Origin: Chlorella sorokiniana
Taxonomy: Eukaryota > Chlorophyta > Trebouxiophyceae > Chlorellales > Chlorellaceae
DNA: 64,000 bases
NCBI GenBank assembly: GCA_025917655.1
Contig: CP084611.1
Coordinates: 2,356,001 to 2,420,000, forward strand
Direction of reading: 5' to 3'
The translations under genes were made by a program, and so were the position numbers. The notes beneath the pieces were generated by a model that saw only the letters and a program-made list of their open reading frames with translations, was not told where the DNA came from and did no database searches. This document shows positions 32,339 to 42,127 of this stretch, one piece after another. Numbering within the stretch: the first letter of the stretch is position 1; each line of letters opens with the position of its first letter.

Positions 32339-35300
32339 TGTCGACCGAGAAGCCCGCAAAGAAGGCCAAATCCGCCGAGAAGAAGGAGAAGAAAGAGAAG
32401 AAGCGCAAGCAGGCAGAGGAGGCCACCGGTGCGGAAGCATGCATGGTGTGGCGGCTGGTCTGCGCCCTGACATCGCAGTGCTCAAACAGGCATTTACTAC
32501 CCGCTGCAGACACTCCCTCCGTGCCCGAGAAGAAGCAGAAGAAGGCAAAGAAGTCGAAATCCAGCGATGCCGAGGGCAGCGACGCTGGTGCGGAGGCGCC
32601 GGCGGGTGCCGCCGCCCCAGCTGTCGAGGAGGCGGTCCCAGCTGCCGCGGAGGCCGCCAACCCTCTGGCCCTGGACAATTTCCAGCTGTCTGAGCCGGTG
32701 AAGAGCCTGCTGCGCGCCAAGGGCATCCAGAGCCTGTTTGACATCCAGGCGCAGTGCCTGCCGCCGCTGCTGGAGGGCAAGGACCTGGTGGGCGCGCGCG
32801 CACCGGCTGCGGCAAGACCCTCGCCTTTGTGCTGCCCATCGTGGAGCGCCTGGCCCAGCTGGACGGCACCGGCAAGCGCGCCTTTGGCCGCGGGCCGTCG
32901 GTCATCGTGCTGGCCCCCACGCGCGAGCTGGCCAAGCAGGTGCGCCGGCGCGGCGAGGGCAAGGCCCGGGCCTGCGCACGCCACCCACCCTGCGAATTGT
33001 GCTGGAGTGGCTGATGCTCGCTTGTGTGGTGCCGAGGGGAGGGTCCGTTGCTGCGCCCAGCTTTCTGTTACAGCGAAGCGCACGCGCGCCCCCCACCTCC
33101 TCCAGGTGTTTGCCGACTTTGAGTACTACGCCAAGGCCTTCAACATGAGCTGCGTCTGCCTGTACGGCGGCACGCAGTACGGGCCGCAGGAGGGCATGCT
33201 GCGGCGGGGGGTGGACGTGGTGGTGGGCACCCCGGCCGCGTGAAGGACCACCTGGAGCGCGGCACGCTCAAGATGGGGTGAGCCGCCTCTGCCGGCCCGC
33301 CGCCCTACTGGCACCAGGCCGCAGCCGCCGCTCACACCAGGAGGCTGAGGGGGAGGGGGCGGCGCGGCGGGGCAATGACTCTTGGCGCGTGTGCTGCCCG
33401 CCCGCCTGGCCGCCAGCTGTGCCCCGCCTCACCCCCACCGCGCTTCGTGCTCCCGCCGTGCCGCAGCCAGCTGCGCTTCCGCGTGCTGGACGAGTGCGAC
33501 GAGATGCTCAACATGGGTTTCGTGGACGACGTGGAGAAGATCCTGAAGGCCGACGGCGTGGATGGCGAGCGGGTGCAGACGCTGCTCTTTTCGGCCACGC
33601 TGCCCCACTGGGTCAAGGACATCACCAAGCGCTTCCTCAAGCCCGGCTTCAGCACCGTGGACCTGGTGGGCAGCGACAAAATGAAGGTGGGCCGCTGGTG
33701 CCGGTGCCGACGCAGCAGGGGGCGCGCTGGCCACGCAGAGCGCTCACCAGCCAGCAGCCCCTGCAGACGGCTGGCGAGCTGACCCGCCTGCTGACAGGGG
33801 TGCCTGCGCCTCTCCCCTCACCCACATCCCCCTCCCCCCCCCCCCACCCCCCGCCCGACGCATGCAGGCCTCCACGAGCGTGCGCCACCTGCTGCTGCCA
33901 TGCCATTGGAGCCAGCGCGCCCAGATTGTGCCCGACCTCGTCAAGTGCTACGGTGGGCGGCTCTTCAAAGGGCAGCGCAGCGGGGCAATGGCTGGGCTGT
34001 GGAGGGGTGCCCTGTCGCCCTTCCGTGCAGTGCCCGGTTGTCAACCTTGCCCCCTCCCACCCCCTCCTCCCCCAGGCGTGTGCGGGCGCACCATCATCTT
34101 CACCGAGACCAAGAACGACGCCAACGAGCTGGCGGCCTCTCTGAGCGAGAGCATCGGCGCGCGCGCGCTGCACGGCGACATCCCGCAGGGGCAGCGCGAG
34201 GTGGGACGCGCCGCCGCTGCTGCCGCGCGGGCCCGCCACGCCAGTCCCACCCCCTCCCACACACACACGCACGCACACACACCGCGCGGCTGCCCACCTG
34301 CTGTCACGCCGCAGGTCACCCTGGCTGGCTTCCGGACCGGTAAGTTCAGCGTGCTGGTTGCCACCGACGTGGCGGCGCGCGGGCTGGACATCAGCGGCGT
34401 GGAGCTGGTGGTGCAGGTGGAGCCTCCCAAGGACCCCGAGACCTACATCCACCGGTCGGGCGCACCGGCCGCGCCGGCTCCACCGGCATCTCCATCACCC
34501 TGGTGGACCGCCGCAAGGAGGGGCTGATCCCCTACATCCAGGCCAAGGCGGGGCTCAAGTTTGAGCGCGTGGGCGCGCCCCAGCCGGGCGACATGGCGGC
34601 GGTGGCGGGGGCGCGCGCTGGAGGCGGTGCAGGCGGTGGACCCCTCGGTGCTGCCCTTCTTCCGCGCCGCGGCCGCCAAGCTGCTGGAGGTGGGCCGCTG
34701 GCCGGGGGCGCTGGGTGTGTGGTGGGGGGCCTGCACGCGCGCTTGCTACCCCCATGCTGGCTGGGCCTGCGCCGCCGGTGCACGACATCCTTCCGACCGT
34801 CTCCCGCTTCCACCCCGCTTCCCAGGCTGTTGGCTCCCCCGAGGATGCGCTGGCGCTGGCGCTGGCCAAGATCACGGGCCACGTGGAGCTGCGCCCGCGC
34901 TCGCTGCTCACCGCTCACGAGGACTACACCACCCTGCACTTTGTGTCGCCCTACCCCGTGGAGAAGCCGGGCCAGGTGGGGGGGCAGGGGGCAAGCCGCA
35001 AGGGGCGGGCAGCAGGCAGGGGTGAAAAGGCGTGGAGCAAGCGCTGCGCGGCCGGTCGCCACGCGGCGGCGCGCGCGCCGCCCCACCGGCATCCCTCCCG
35101 CGCCGCCGCGGCTCGAGCGCCCACCCCGGCTGTGCCCGCAGGTGTTTGGCTTCCTGCGCAAGCACATCCACGACGAGGCGGCGGTGGAGGAGAGCAAGCG
35201 CATGACGCTGACCGCCGACGGGCAGGGCGCCGTGTTTGACGTGCCCACCCGCCTCGCCAAGCTCTTCCTGGAAAAGTGCGGCAGCCACACGCCACCCGCC

Positions 35301-35532
35301 CCACAGCGCACCTGGTGGCCCCCACCGCGCTGCCCGAGCTCAAGGAGCGCGAGCAGCAGCAGCACGGCGGCAGCCCTGGCAACGGATTCCAGCGCGGCGG
35401 CTACGGCGGCAGCAGCTATGGAAACAGCGGGCGTGGCGGCGGCCGCGGCGGGTTTGGCGGCCGGGGTGGCAGCAGCGGTGGGCGTGGCGGTGGCGCGCGG
35501 CGGCGGCGGGCGGCGGCCGGGGCCGGAGGTGA
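32339..35532 (+). CDS. DDX21/Gu-like nucleolar DEAD-box RNA helicase with GUCT domain and RGG tail
   Basis: These ATP-dependent RNA helicases act in nucleolar rRNA processing; plant relatives are RH7/PRH75. The N-terminus is Lys/Glu-rich ([18 protein letters not shown]). Motifs in order: [29 protein letters not shown] (32795-32825); Ia, [10 protein letters not shown]; Ib, VVGTPGRV (33225); [14 protein letters not shown] (33485, DECD instead of DEAD); [43 protein letters not shown] (34360); VI, HRSGRTGRAG (34450). The GUCT domain is [11 protein letters not shown], then [17 protein letters not shown] and [14 protein letters not shown]. The tail is [19 protein letters not shown]. Motifs I, Ib and VI are each split by one missing base in a G/C run (near 32792, 33233 and 34461). 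The exact stop is uncertain; a TGA at 35530-35532 fits an RGG end. Confidence 0.9.
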
Positions 35533-36257
35533 CAGGGCCTCGCTGCTTGCAGCTCACCCAGCTTCTCAAACTGGCGCTCACTGCTCATTTCGCTCATGTA
35601 GTCCCTCGCACTGCCCTTTCCATGGCCTTTTGGTTGGGCTATTACCGCTTCCTGACCAAGCACGTCACACTGTGGAGCAAAAGTTCATCAGGAGCGCCTG
35701 CAGCGCTGGCACTGCTCATCGGGAAGTTAGGGGGTAGATGTTTTGCTATGTGGATTGGTTCAGCAGGGGAATGCGGGTGTCAGCGGGCGCAGGGGATTCT
35801 GAGGAGGCTACATCTTCGACCAGGTAAGGAGGCGTACAGCGGAGGGTTCCGCAGGGCTTCAGGAAACCCAAGCTGAAAATCAGGGCGCCAGAAGCGGCGG
35901 GTCAAAGAAATGAAAGAGCTAGGGCGTGAGAACAGTGGTCAGTGGTTGGGGTGTACGCATGTTGCATATGTTCCATGGCAGGGGTTGAGGTCACAGCCAC
36001 GGCGCAGCCTGCTGTACAATTCAAAGGGCAGCGCCCAGCGTGGGCCGCTCACAAGGCAGGGGGCGCAGTGCGTTGTTGCAGGGGGCCTGCGGAGCCAATT
36101 GGCTCCCCAGGCAGCAGATGGGCAGACGTATGGGCGGTTGGATGGTGCTTCACAAGAGGGCGGGGCCGGGCGCCAAGCCAGGCCGTCAGTTGCGTCAACG
36201 AGGTTGAGTGTCAGGTCCCTTAGAGCCGCTGCCTTGTTGGGGCAGGGGATGCCCGGC
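35533..36257. other. Intergenic, converging 3' ends
   Basis: This is the space between the helicase (+) and PLATZ (-) ends. Open frames here lack any conserved pattern. The helicase 3' UTR and possibly a longer C-terminus could extend into it. Confidence 0.45.
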
Positions 36258-37805
36258 TCAGTTGATGTGGCTGCGCTCTGGCCGCTCTGTCTTCCGCCGC
36301 TTGCCGCGGCTGCTGCCTGCCTCACAGCCGCTGCTGCAACGCGTTGCATGGGACACATCCAGTGAGCATGCAGTGGGCAGGTGCAGCTGGAATGCCGCCG
36401 CTGCCACTGTTGCTGTCCCTGCCGAGCAGGACGCTGCTGGCCGCTTGGCAGCTGTGAGCCTGCAGCACAGGGGTGGCACACATGGCGCGCGTCAGCAGCG
36501 CTCGCCTTGGCAAGGGCCCTTCGATGGGAAGAGCACGACCAACGGCCAGAGGCGGGGTTGACCCACCTGCTGACCGCCTGGTGCCGCGGCTGGGTCGTCA
36601 GCAGCATGGCTGCCGCTGCGGCAGCGGGCATGCCGCCCCCACTGTCGCCGCGGGCTGCTGCCGCCGCGCCTCTCGGTGTGATTGGCGCCAGGCCGAACTC
36701 CACGTCCACTTTGCAGCGGAGGGAGCAGTAGGTGCAGTCGTGGCGCAGCGGCTTGTGGCAGGCAGTGCATGTGTGGTCAAAGGCGGGGCACTTCTGCTCC
36801 TTCTCCATGTTCTGCGGCAGGGTGACGGGGCAGGGGCACAGCTGGGGGCGTGGCTCCATCATCCTGAGCCGTGAGAGCCTTGCAGTGCGCAAGTCCCCCA
36901 GTGCACACCACCACCGCGGCGTCCGTGGCTGCTTCTCCTCTGGCCAAACCTCACCTTGGGGTGGATGAGCACCGCCCGCCTGGAGTTGATGCAGTACGCC
37001 TGCACCCCGCTCACATCGTACAGCGGCTGGATGTCGTCACGTGCACGCATGTCTGGTACCTGCGTGCGTGTTTGTTGTGGGGGGAGGGTGAGCCACGGCG
37101 CGGTGGCAGCTTGGGATAGGAAGAGCAATCGTAAGCTTGGTAGCGCAAGGGCATGGCAGCATGGGAACAGGGGTGCCAAGGCTGCCAGTACGCAGGCACG
37201 CCTGGGCCGGGCCTCACATGTATTTACGAATTTGAAACACACGTCCGGGGCAGCAGGCTGCATGGGCTGGCAGGCAGAGCTTGCACATGCCAGCACCGTG
37301 CGCATGCGTGCACGCCAAGCAGTACTGGTTGTTTTCGTTGCGCTTCACCGTGCCGTTGCGCACGATGCCAGGGTGGCATTGGCAGCCAGCCGGCTCAAAC
37401 AGTGCTGCGTTGAACAGGCCCATCAGCCAGGGCGCAGGCCCGCCAGAGCTGCCAAGCCGCGGCGCCGCTACCGCGGCTGCTGCAGCAGCGAATGCGGCTG
37501 CGGCAGGAGCGGCAGTTGGTGGCTGATCCACCACGCCAGCTGCCGGGCGACGGGGCAGGCAGCAGGGGGCCGACTGTCCACGGCAGTCAACCCCGCAGAG
37601 TCCTCGCTGCCACTGCTGGTGGGCTGGGCTGCGGAGATCTGGTCATGCTTGGCACTGCAACACAAAAGTGGACGCGGTAGGGGTCATGAGCCTTCTCTTG
37701 GGGAAGGACGCTAAGCATGCCGTGGGCCGATGCACGACACGCACTGCGACCGCTGGCAGGCCTGGTGGGTGCGCAGACCGAGCCCACTCACAGTGGGCTC
37801 TTCAT
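36258..37805 (-). CDS. PLATZ-family zinc-binding protein
   Basis: PLATZ proteins are plant-lineage zinc-dependent DNA-binding regulators associated with A/T-rich sequence binding and RNA polymerase III control. The signature is complete: APWLMGLFNAALFEPAGCQC (about 37430), NNQYCLACTHAHGAGMCKLC (37270-37340), DVSGVQAYCINSRRAVLIHP (36960-37020, the IQPYVINSxxVVFL equivalent), and CTACHKPLRHDCTYCSLRCK (36710-36775). Exon 1 is a 14-base exon (37792-37805, M-K-S-P-L) with a GTGAGT donor, joining at 37654. The frame shifts near 37545 within a G/C stretch. I choose a C-terminus spliced at a GT donor near 36567 to an exon from about 36464. It ends in a basic, nuclear-signal-like GKRRKTERPERSHIN at the TGA at 36258. 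An unspliced alternative would read on to 35939. Confidence 0.88.
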
Positions 37806-39040
37806 CACATTCTTCACGCATAGGTTTGCCTCGTCAGCACTGGAGGTAGGCGTCGCTACCTGCTGTTCAGCCTGCAATGGGCATGAGTCGCCAAAGCGGT
37901 GGCCGGTAAGCGCAGGAGTTCAGCAGTAGGTTGCGCCTGCTACGGCGGTTTGAAATTGGGCGCCGGCGGTGCAGGAGCTGGGAACAGCAGCGCAGCCAAG
38001 CGCTTGCCGGCCCGCTCACGCTGAAGAAGAAGCCCGGCTCCAGCATAACGGCCGGGGGCAGCAGGGGGAGGGCTTGCATGGTTGGGCGCAACCCGTGGAA
38101 GGCGGTCGGTAAAGTGCGTCAGCGAACCTGCAAGGGCCAGTGCAGTGCCAATTGGCATTCAATTGATGAACGGTGCCGGGTGCGGGCGCCGGCGGGCCTC
38201 CCAGGCACGCGAGCTCCTCGGCTGCGTTGGCTGTTGAGCGGGTGGGTGGGCAGGTCCCAGGCCGCGGCGGGTCATAGCCAGGGCCCGACACTCTATCAGC
38301 AGGGTGTCTGGCGAAAGAACATACCCGGCAAGCCCCCAGACGCCCCCGCACCAAACCAGAGGTTGTGGGGACCGTGTCAATTTCGTTTGAGAGGCGTGCC
38401 CCTTTCGGGCGGGCCAAGCAGCGCCCATACCTCGCCAACAACGATAGTCAAGGCTCGAAAGCCTTGCTCGGGCGGGGTCGCACCTGCGCAAAATCAAGCT
38501 GCTCCAGGGTTCCAGATGGCCTTCGTGGATGCACACAGAGGAATTGAGGCCCGCTGTTCAATGGCTTGAATGCGGGCGATTGTGAAACGAATGTCTGGGA
38601 GACGGGCGGCCGAAAATGGAAGTACATGCAGGACAGAACTCGACAGAACTCGGAGCCTGCGGCGATGTTTTCATGGCGACATCCGACCCTCAAAACGTTA
38701 CTATTCATTGCAACACGAGAAACCTGGAAAGGTGGGCCTGCCTCTCCTGCACCTCAAGCAAACGCGTTTGTGGGCGCGGCAAAGCTGTGTAGCTTCTGCA
38801 TGTGGGTTCGTCACCTTGTTGTCACCCACTTCACGGACAATTGGGTCTTGCGATCTGCGCTGCAGTGGGTCTGTGTGTAGTGCTCAGCTGCTGGTGTCTG
38901 CTTCTTAGCCTTGCCTGCTGGGTCACAAAGAGGTGCGCCTTCTCCAGCATCTCAGCTGCCCCAACAGCTGCTTGCGCCCCACTCAGGTGTCCCTACCGCT
39001 GCCAATACACGGCGCTCAAAGCCAAGCTTCCACGCACGCC
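37806..39040. other. Long divergent intergenic region, PLATZ / Pin1
   Basis: These 1.2 kb between diverging genes are the longest gene-free stretch in the window. Two open frames on the plus strand (37931-38569 and 38566-38880) show no family pattern and no convincing codon bias. Parts (38560-38720, 38780-38860) are AT-richer than the exons. Both promoters should lie here; nothing else was identified. Confidence 0.5.
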
Positions 39041-39693
39041 ATGTCTGCTCAAGTCCGTGCGAGCCACTTGCTTGTGAAGCACCGCAACAGCCGCCGCCCC
39101 TCCTCCTGGAAGGAACCTGTGGTCACGCGCACGGAGGAGGATGCGCTGCAGATGGTGGAGCAATTCCGTCAGCAGATTGCTGCCGCGCCAGACATGGCAG
39201 CCGCCTTTGCCGCGCCGCCACCAAGGAGAGCCACTGCGGCAGCGCTGGCAGCGGCGGCGACCTGGGCTGGTTTGGGTGGGTGGGTGGATGGGTGGGACTT
39301 GAGAATGCATGTTGGGCATCAGCTTGGCGGCCCTGCATCCAACACTGCCTGTGGTGATGTGAAGTAACTCTCCTGCACATGCCTGCCCCACGGGGTCGCC
39401 ACGTTTGCAGGCGGGGCCAGATGCAGAAGGCCTTCGAGGATGCTGCGTTTGCGCTGGAAGTTGGTGAGCTGAGCCAACCCATCTTCAGCGACTCTGGTGC
39501 GTGACGGCCTGCGGCACATGCAGCCGAGCCTCCCGAACCACATGGACACTGCAGGCTGTGGCGTGTGCTGCTCCATCTCACTGCTTGCATGCTGTCGCGG
39601 TCATGCCGCTGAAATCATTTGCGCAGTTGGTTTGCATCGTTCCCTTGTGTCCCCTGCGGTACAGGCTGCCACATCATCTTGCGAACTGGCTAA
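39041..39693 (+). CDS. PIN1: Pin1-type parvulin peptidyl-prolyl isomerase, no WW domain
   Basis: It isomerises phospho-Ser/Thr-Pro bonds. Three exons fit: 39041-39275, 39411-39496 and 39665-39693, all GT-AG. Signature residues are [20 protein letters not shown] (catalytic His and the KHxxSRRPSSW phosphate-binding loop), [16 protein letters not shown] (catalytic Cys equivalent CxSAxxGGDLG), [20 protein letters not shown] and [17 protein letters not shown] at the very end. The protein starts directly with the parvulin fold and lacks the WW domain, as in plant Pin1At. At about 120 residues it is full length. One C is missing near 39210, which shifts the frame between AAAFA and the KESHCGSAG block; the downstream frame then stays open to the natural stop. 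Confidence 0.95.
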
Positions 39694-39826
39694 ATGCCAG
39701 GTCCTGGCATGCTGGGCGCTGCCAGGCGTGCCTGGGACAGCGATCCTCGGGCACGCTGTGTGGGGTCCTGGCATGGACCAGAGCGCTGGTAGTTGCCACC
39801 CATTACAGCTGTGCCATCTAGCCACT

Positions 39827-39831
39827 TGTAA
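39827..39831 (+). terminator. Candidate polyadenylation signal TGTAA
   Basis: This TGTAA lies 134 bases past the Pin1 stop codon and before the next plus-strand gene, where a 3' end is required. The support is positional only. Confidence 0.4.
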
Positions 39832-39962
39832 CTTGCACCAGGCCTTGCACAGGGGCATTGATTCTGCAGTGACCTCTTGTACCGCAGGCGGCCATGGTGT
39901 ACTTTGCTGCCATAGCTGCCTACAGGTGTGGGGGTCTGCACAGCTCAGCCCTCTTCCTCGCC

Positions 39963-41787
39963 ATGGCTGCTGTCCTCGCCGCCCAGGTCGCCTGCATTCA
40001 CGCTGCTCAGGCAGCAGGCGCTCAGCGCCGTGCAGTGGCTGGCCGGGCTGCGCTTCCTCGCTCCAGCGGCAAGGTGAGTGCTGCATGTTTCCCGCAGGTG
40101 CTTGTAAGCAAAATGTATCTCTTACGAGGATCAATCCATGGTTGCAGCGGGCGGTGGTGGCCCAGGTTGCTGCCCCCACCTTGCCGTGGCCGCACCCGAG
40201 AGCCCTTGCACTGGTGAGCCGGCGTTGACGCCACAGTTTTACTTTTCTGGTTGGGATGCTTCTACATAGAGCGCGGAATCAACCAGCGCGCTGGTGTTTG
40301 TTTGCGACACCCATGCTTCTTGCGGCCTCGCCCTTGCAGGTCGCACCTGCCAGCTGCCCGAGCTCATCACCAAGGAGACTGTTCGTGCCCTGGAGGTGAC
40401 CGCTTGTGGTGCTGCCAGCAGGCCTGCCGAGCGAGCCGCCGCCCTGCTGTGCCGGCCAACGTGTGCACAGCCAAGTACCACCCTGTGGCTGGGCATCGTT
40501 GCCTGCGCGCGTCTTCAACACATGGAATTGTGACTTTTGCAGGCCGAGCTGGACAATGGTGCTGCCATTGCCGCCCTGCGGCGCTTCAACGACCTGCTTG
40601 CGGCTCTGCCTGCTGAGAGCTGGGGTGAGCCCTCTTCCCTGGCAGCAGCGGGTGTGAAACGACTCGTCAGCTGCGCAGCCCTTCAGAAAAGTATCCTTCT
40701 GCGTGGCATTCCATGCCTGACAGTCTTGCATGTACCAGCCTTGGTCATCTGGCAGCACTTCTGGAGGCACGCCGACTGGGCACTCACCCCTGCGCCTGGC
40801 CGCCTCCTCCCTGCAGAGGCCCGCCTGCGCCCGTGATGCATGAGCTTGCGTACAACCTGGAGTCATTCAACCCGGCCTTCACCGCTGTGCTGCTGGCGGT
40901 GCAGCGCACCATCGGCCTCAGCGACTATGTGCGCCGTGACACCGCGCTCAAGCACCTCATCCAGCCGCTGGCGGGCGAGTACGGCATGCACAACAACGAG
41001 CCGCAGGGTGAGGGGCGTGGGGACTGCAGGCCCCCACTGCGTCCCTGTTGGGCGGTGCTGCACCTTGCTTGGGAGCCACCACACTAGGCCTCGGCCCCAG
41101 ACGCTGCCATCACGCGCCCCCCCCCCTCCCCACCCCACCCCACCCCCGCACCGCTGCAGCCCGCACCCACCGCGAGCTCTTCTCGATCTTCTACGCCGAC
41201 CTGCTGAAGGAGCCGCTGGAGGCGCTGCTTGCCGCCGCGCCTCGCCCCCGCCGCTGAGCGCTTCTTTGGCCAGATGATGCGCGATCTGGATGCGCCACGC
41301 GCCGACTCCGTGGAGCAGGTGCGCAGGCGTTGGGCAGCTGGGGCCACGCTGCGGAGCGGTGCTGGGCAGTGTGTGACCGTGGCGGCACCCCTCCCAGCCA
41401 GCCACAGCCTCCCAGCCTGCCCCTGCTTGCCCTCGGACACCCACCCAGCCCCCACCCACCCCCGCCTGGCCCCCACCGCAGGCCTGCTACGCCATGGGCT
41501 ACAACCTGGCGATTGAGTACCTGGCCGACTACGAGAAGACGTGGATGCTGGACAGCTTCCGCGCGCTCAACGCCCGCGTGCTGGCCCCCCGCGGGCCGCC
41601 CCTCACCCAGTGGGTCTTCCTGGAGGTGCACGCCGAGGGCGAGGCGGAGCACGCCGCCATCGGCCACGACGCCGTGATGGCCTTTGTGCCGGCGGCGGCA
41701 GAGGGCACGCTGCGCCGCGCCATGCTGGACCACGACCGCGACATGGCCGCCTTCTACAACCACCTGGCCGACCTGCTGGAGGCCTGA
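39963..41787 (+). CDS. Haem-oxygenase-fold iron-containing redox enzyme (HDO-like)
   Basis: I assign this to the iron-containing redox enzyme / Haem_oxygenase_2-like group from its last exons. These are MHELAYNLESFNPAFTAVLL (40835), THRELFSIFYADLLKEPLEA (41165), ERFFGQMMRDLDAPRAD, YAMGYNLAIEYLADYEKTWM (41493), then FLEVHAEGEAEHAAIGHDAV (41622-41685) and MLDHDRDMAAFYNHLADLLE, ending at the TGA at 41785-41787. The E..H...E..H..IGH pattern in the penultimate helix is where these proteins bind one or two irons. The N-terminus (MAAVLAAQVACIHAAQAAGA, then Arg/Ser-rich) resembles a transit peptide. Middle exons (RTCQLPELITKETVRAL; AELDNGAAIAALRRFNDLL) are less certain. Frame breaks near 40831 and 41238 each need one extra base in a C run. 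The reaction is unknown; relatives include decarboxylating and N-oxygenating diiron enzymes. Confidence 0.6.
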
Positions 41788-42127
41788 GGCGGGGCCGCTG
41801 CGGCAGCACAGCCTGCCAGCCAGTCCCCCAGCCCTGTGGGCACGCCCGGTGGGCTTCAGCGGCACGGTGCCATCCAGCTGCACCATTGTCACTCTCGTGT
41901 TACTGATGGAATGCCGCACCCTGTTTCCCCGCTCTTCGGCTTCCCAGCCTCATGCACCACTTCCCTCTGCCTGCCATTGCAGCACTGCTACTGGTGTGCT
42001 CTTCTCCCTCTTTTCAGGCTGTTGACTAACTCTCTTTTACAGGTCATGTTTTGCAGCACTTCATGCTATGTGAAAGTTACAGACTGACGAGTGTGCTAGG
42101 CATGCAGCCCTGGTGGTCTGTCAGTGC
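41788..42127. other. Intergenic, converging 3' ends
   Basis: This is the 3' space between the iron enzyme (+) and the HMG-box gene (-). It contains a minus-strand TGTAA at 42037-42041; nothing else was seen. Confidence 0.5.
42037..42041 (-). terminator. Candidate polyadenylation signal TGTAA
   Basis: The plus strand reads ttaca, so TGTAA lies on the minus strand about 90 bases past the HMG-box gene stop at 42128. The support is positional only. Confidence 0.4.

Noticed and set aside
31806-33083. A 425-codon minus-strand open frame overlapping the helicase start
   Set aside because: Most of it is antisense to helicase exons. Only the last 35 codons or so correspond to the MiaB leader exon.
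32339-35532. The RNA helicase considered as a pseudogene because of three frame breaks
   Set aside because: Every motif is otherwise perfect, each break needs exactly one base in a G/C run, and neighbouring essential genes show the same defect.
37931-38569. A 212-codon plus-strand frame in the longest intergenic region
   Set aside because: No conserved motif, irregular composition and no matching splice pattern; probably chance in G+C-rich DNA.
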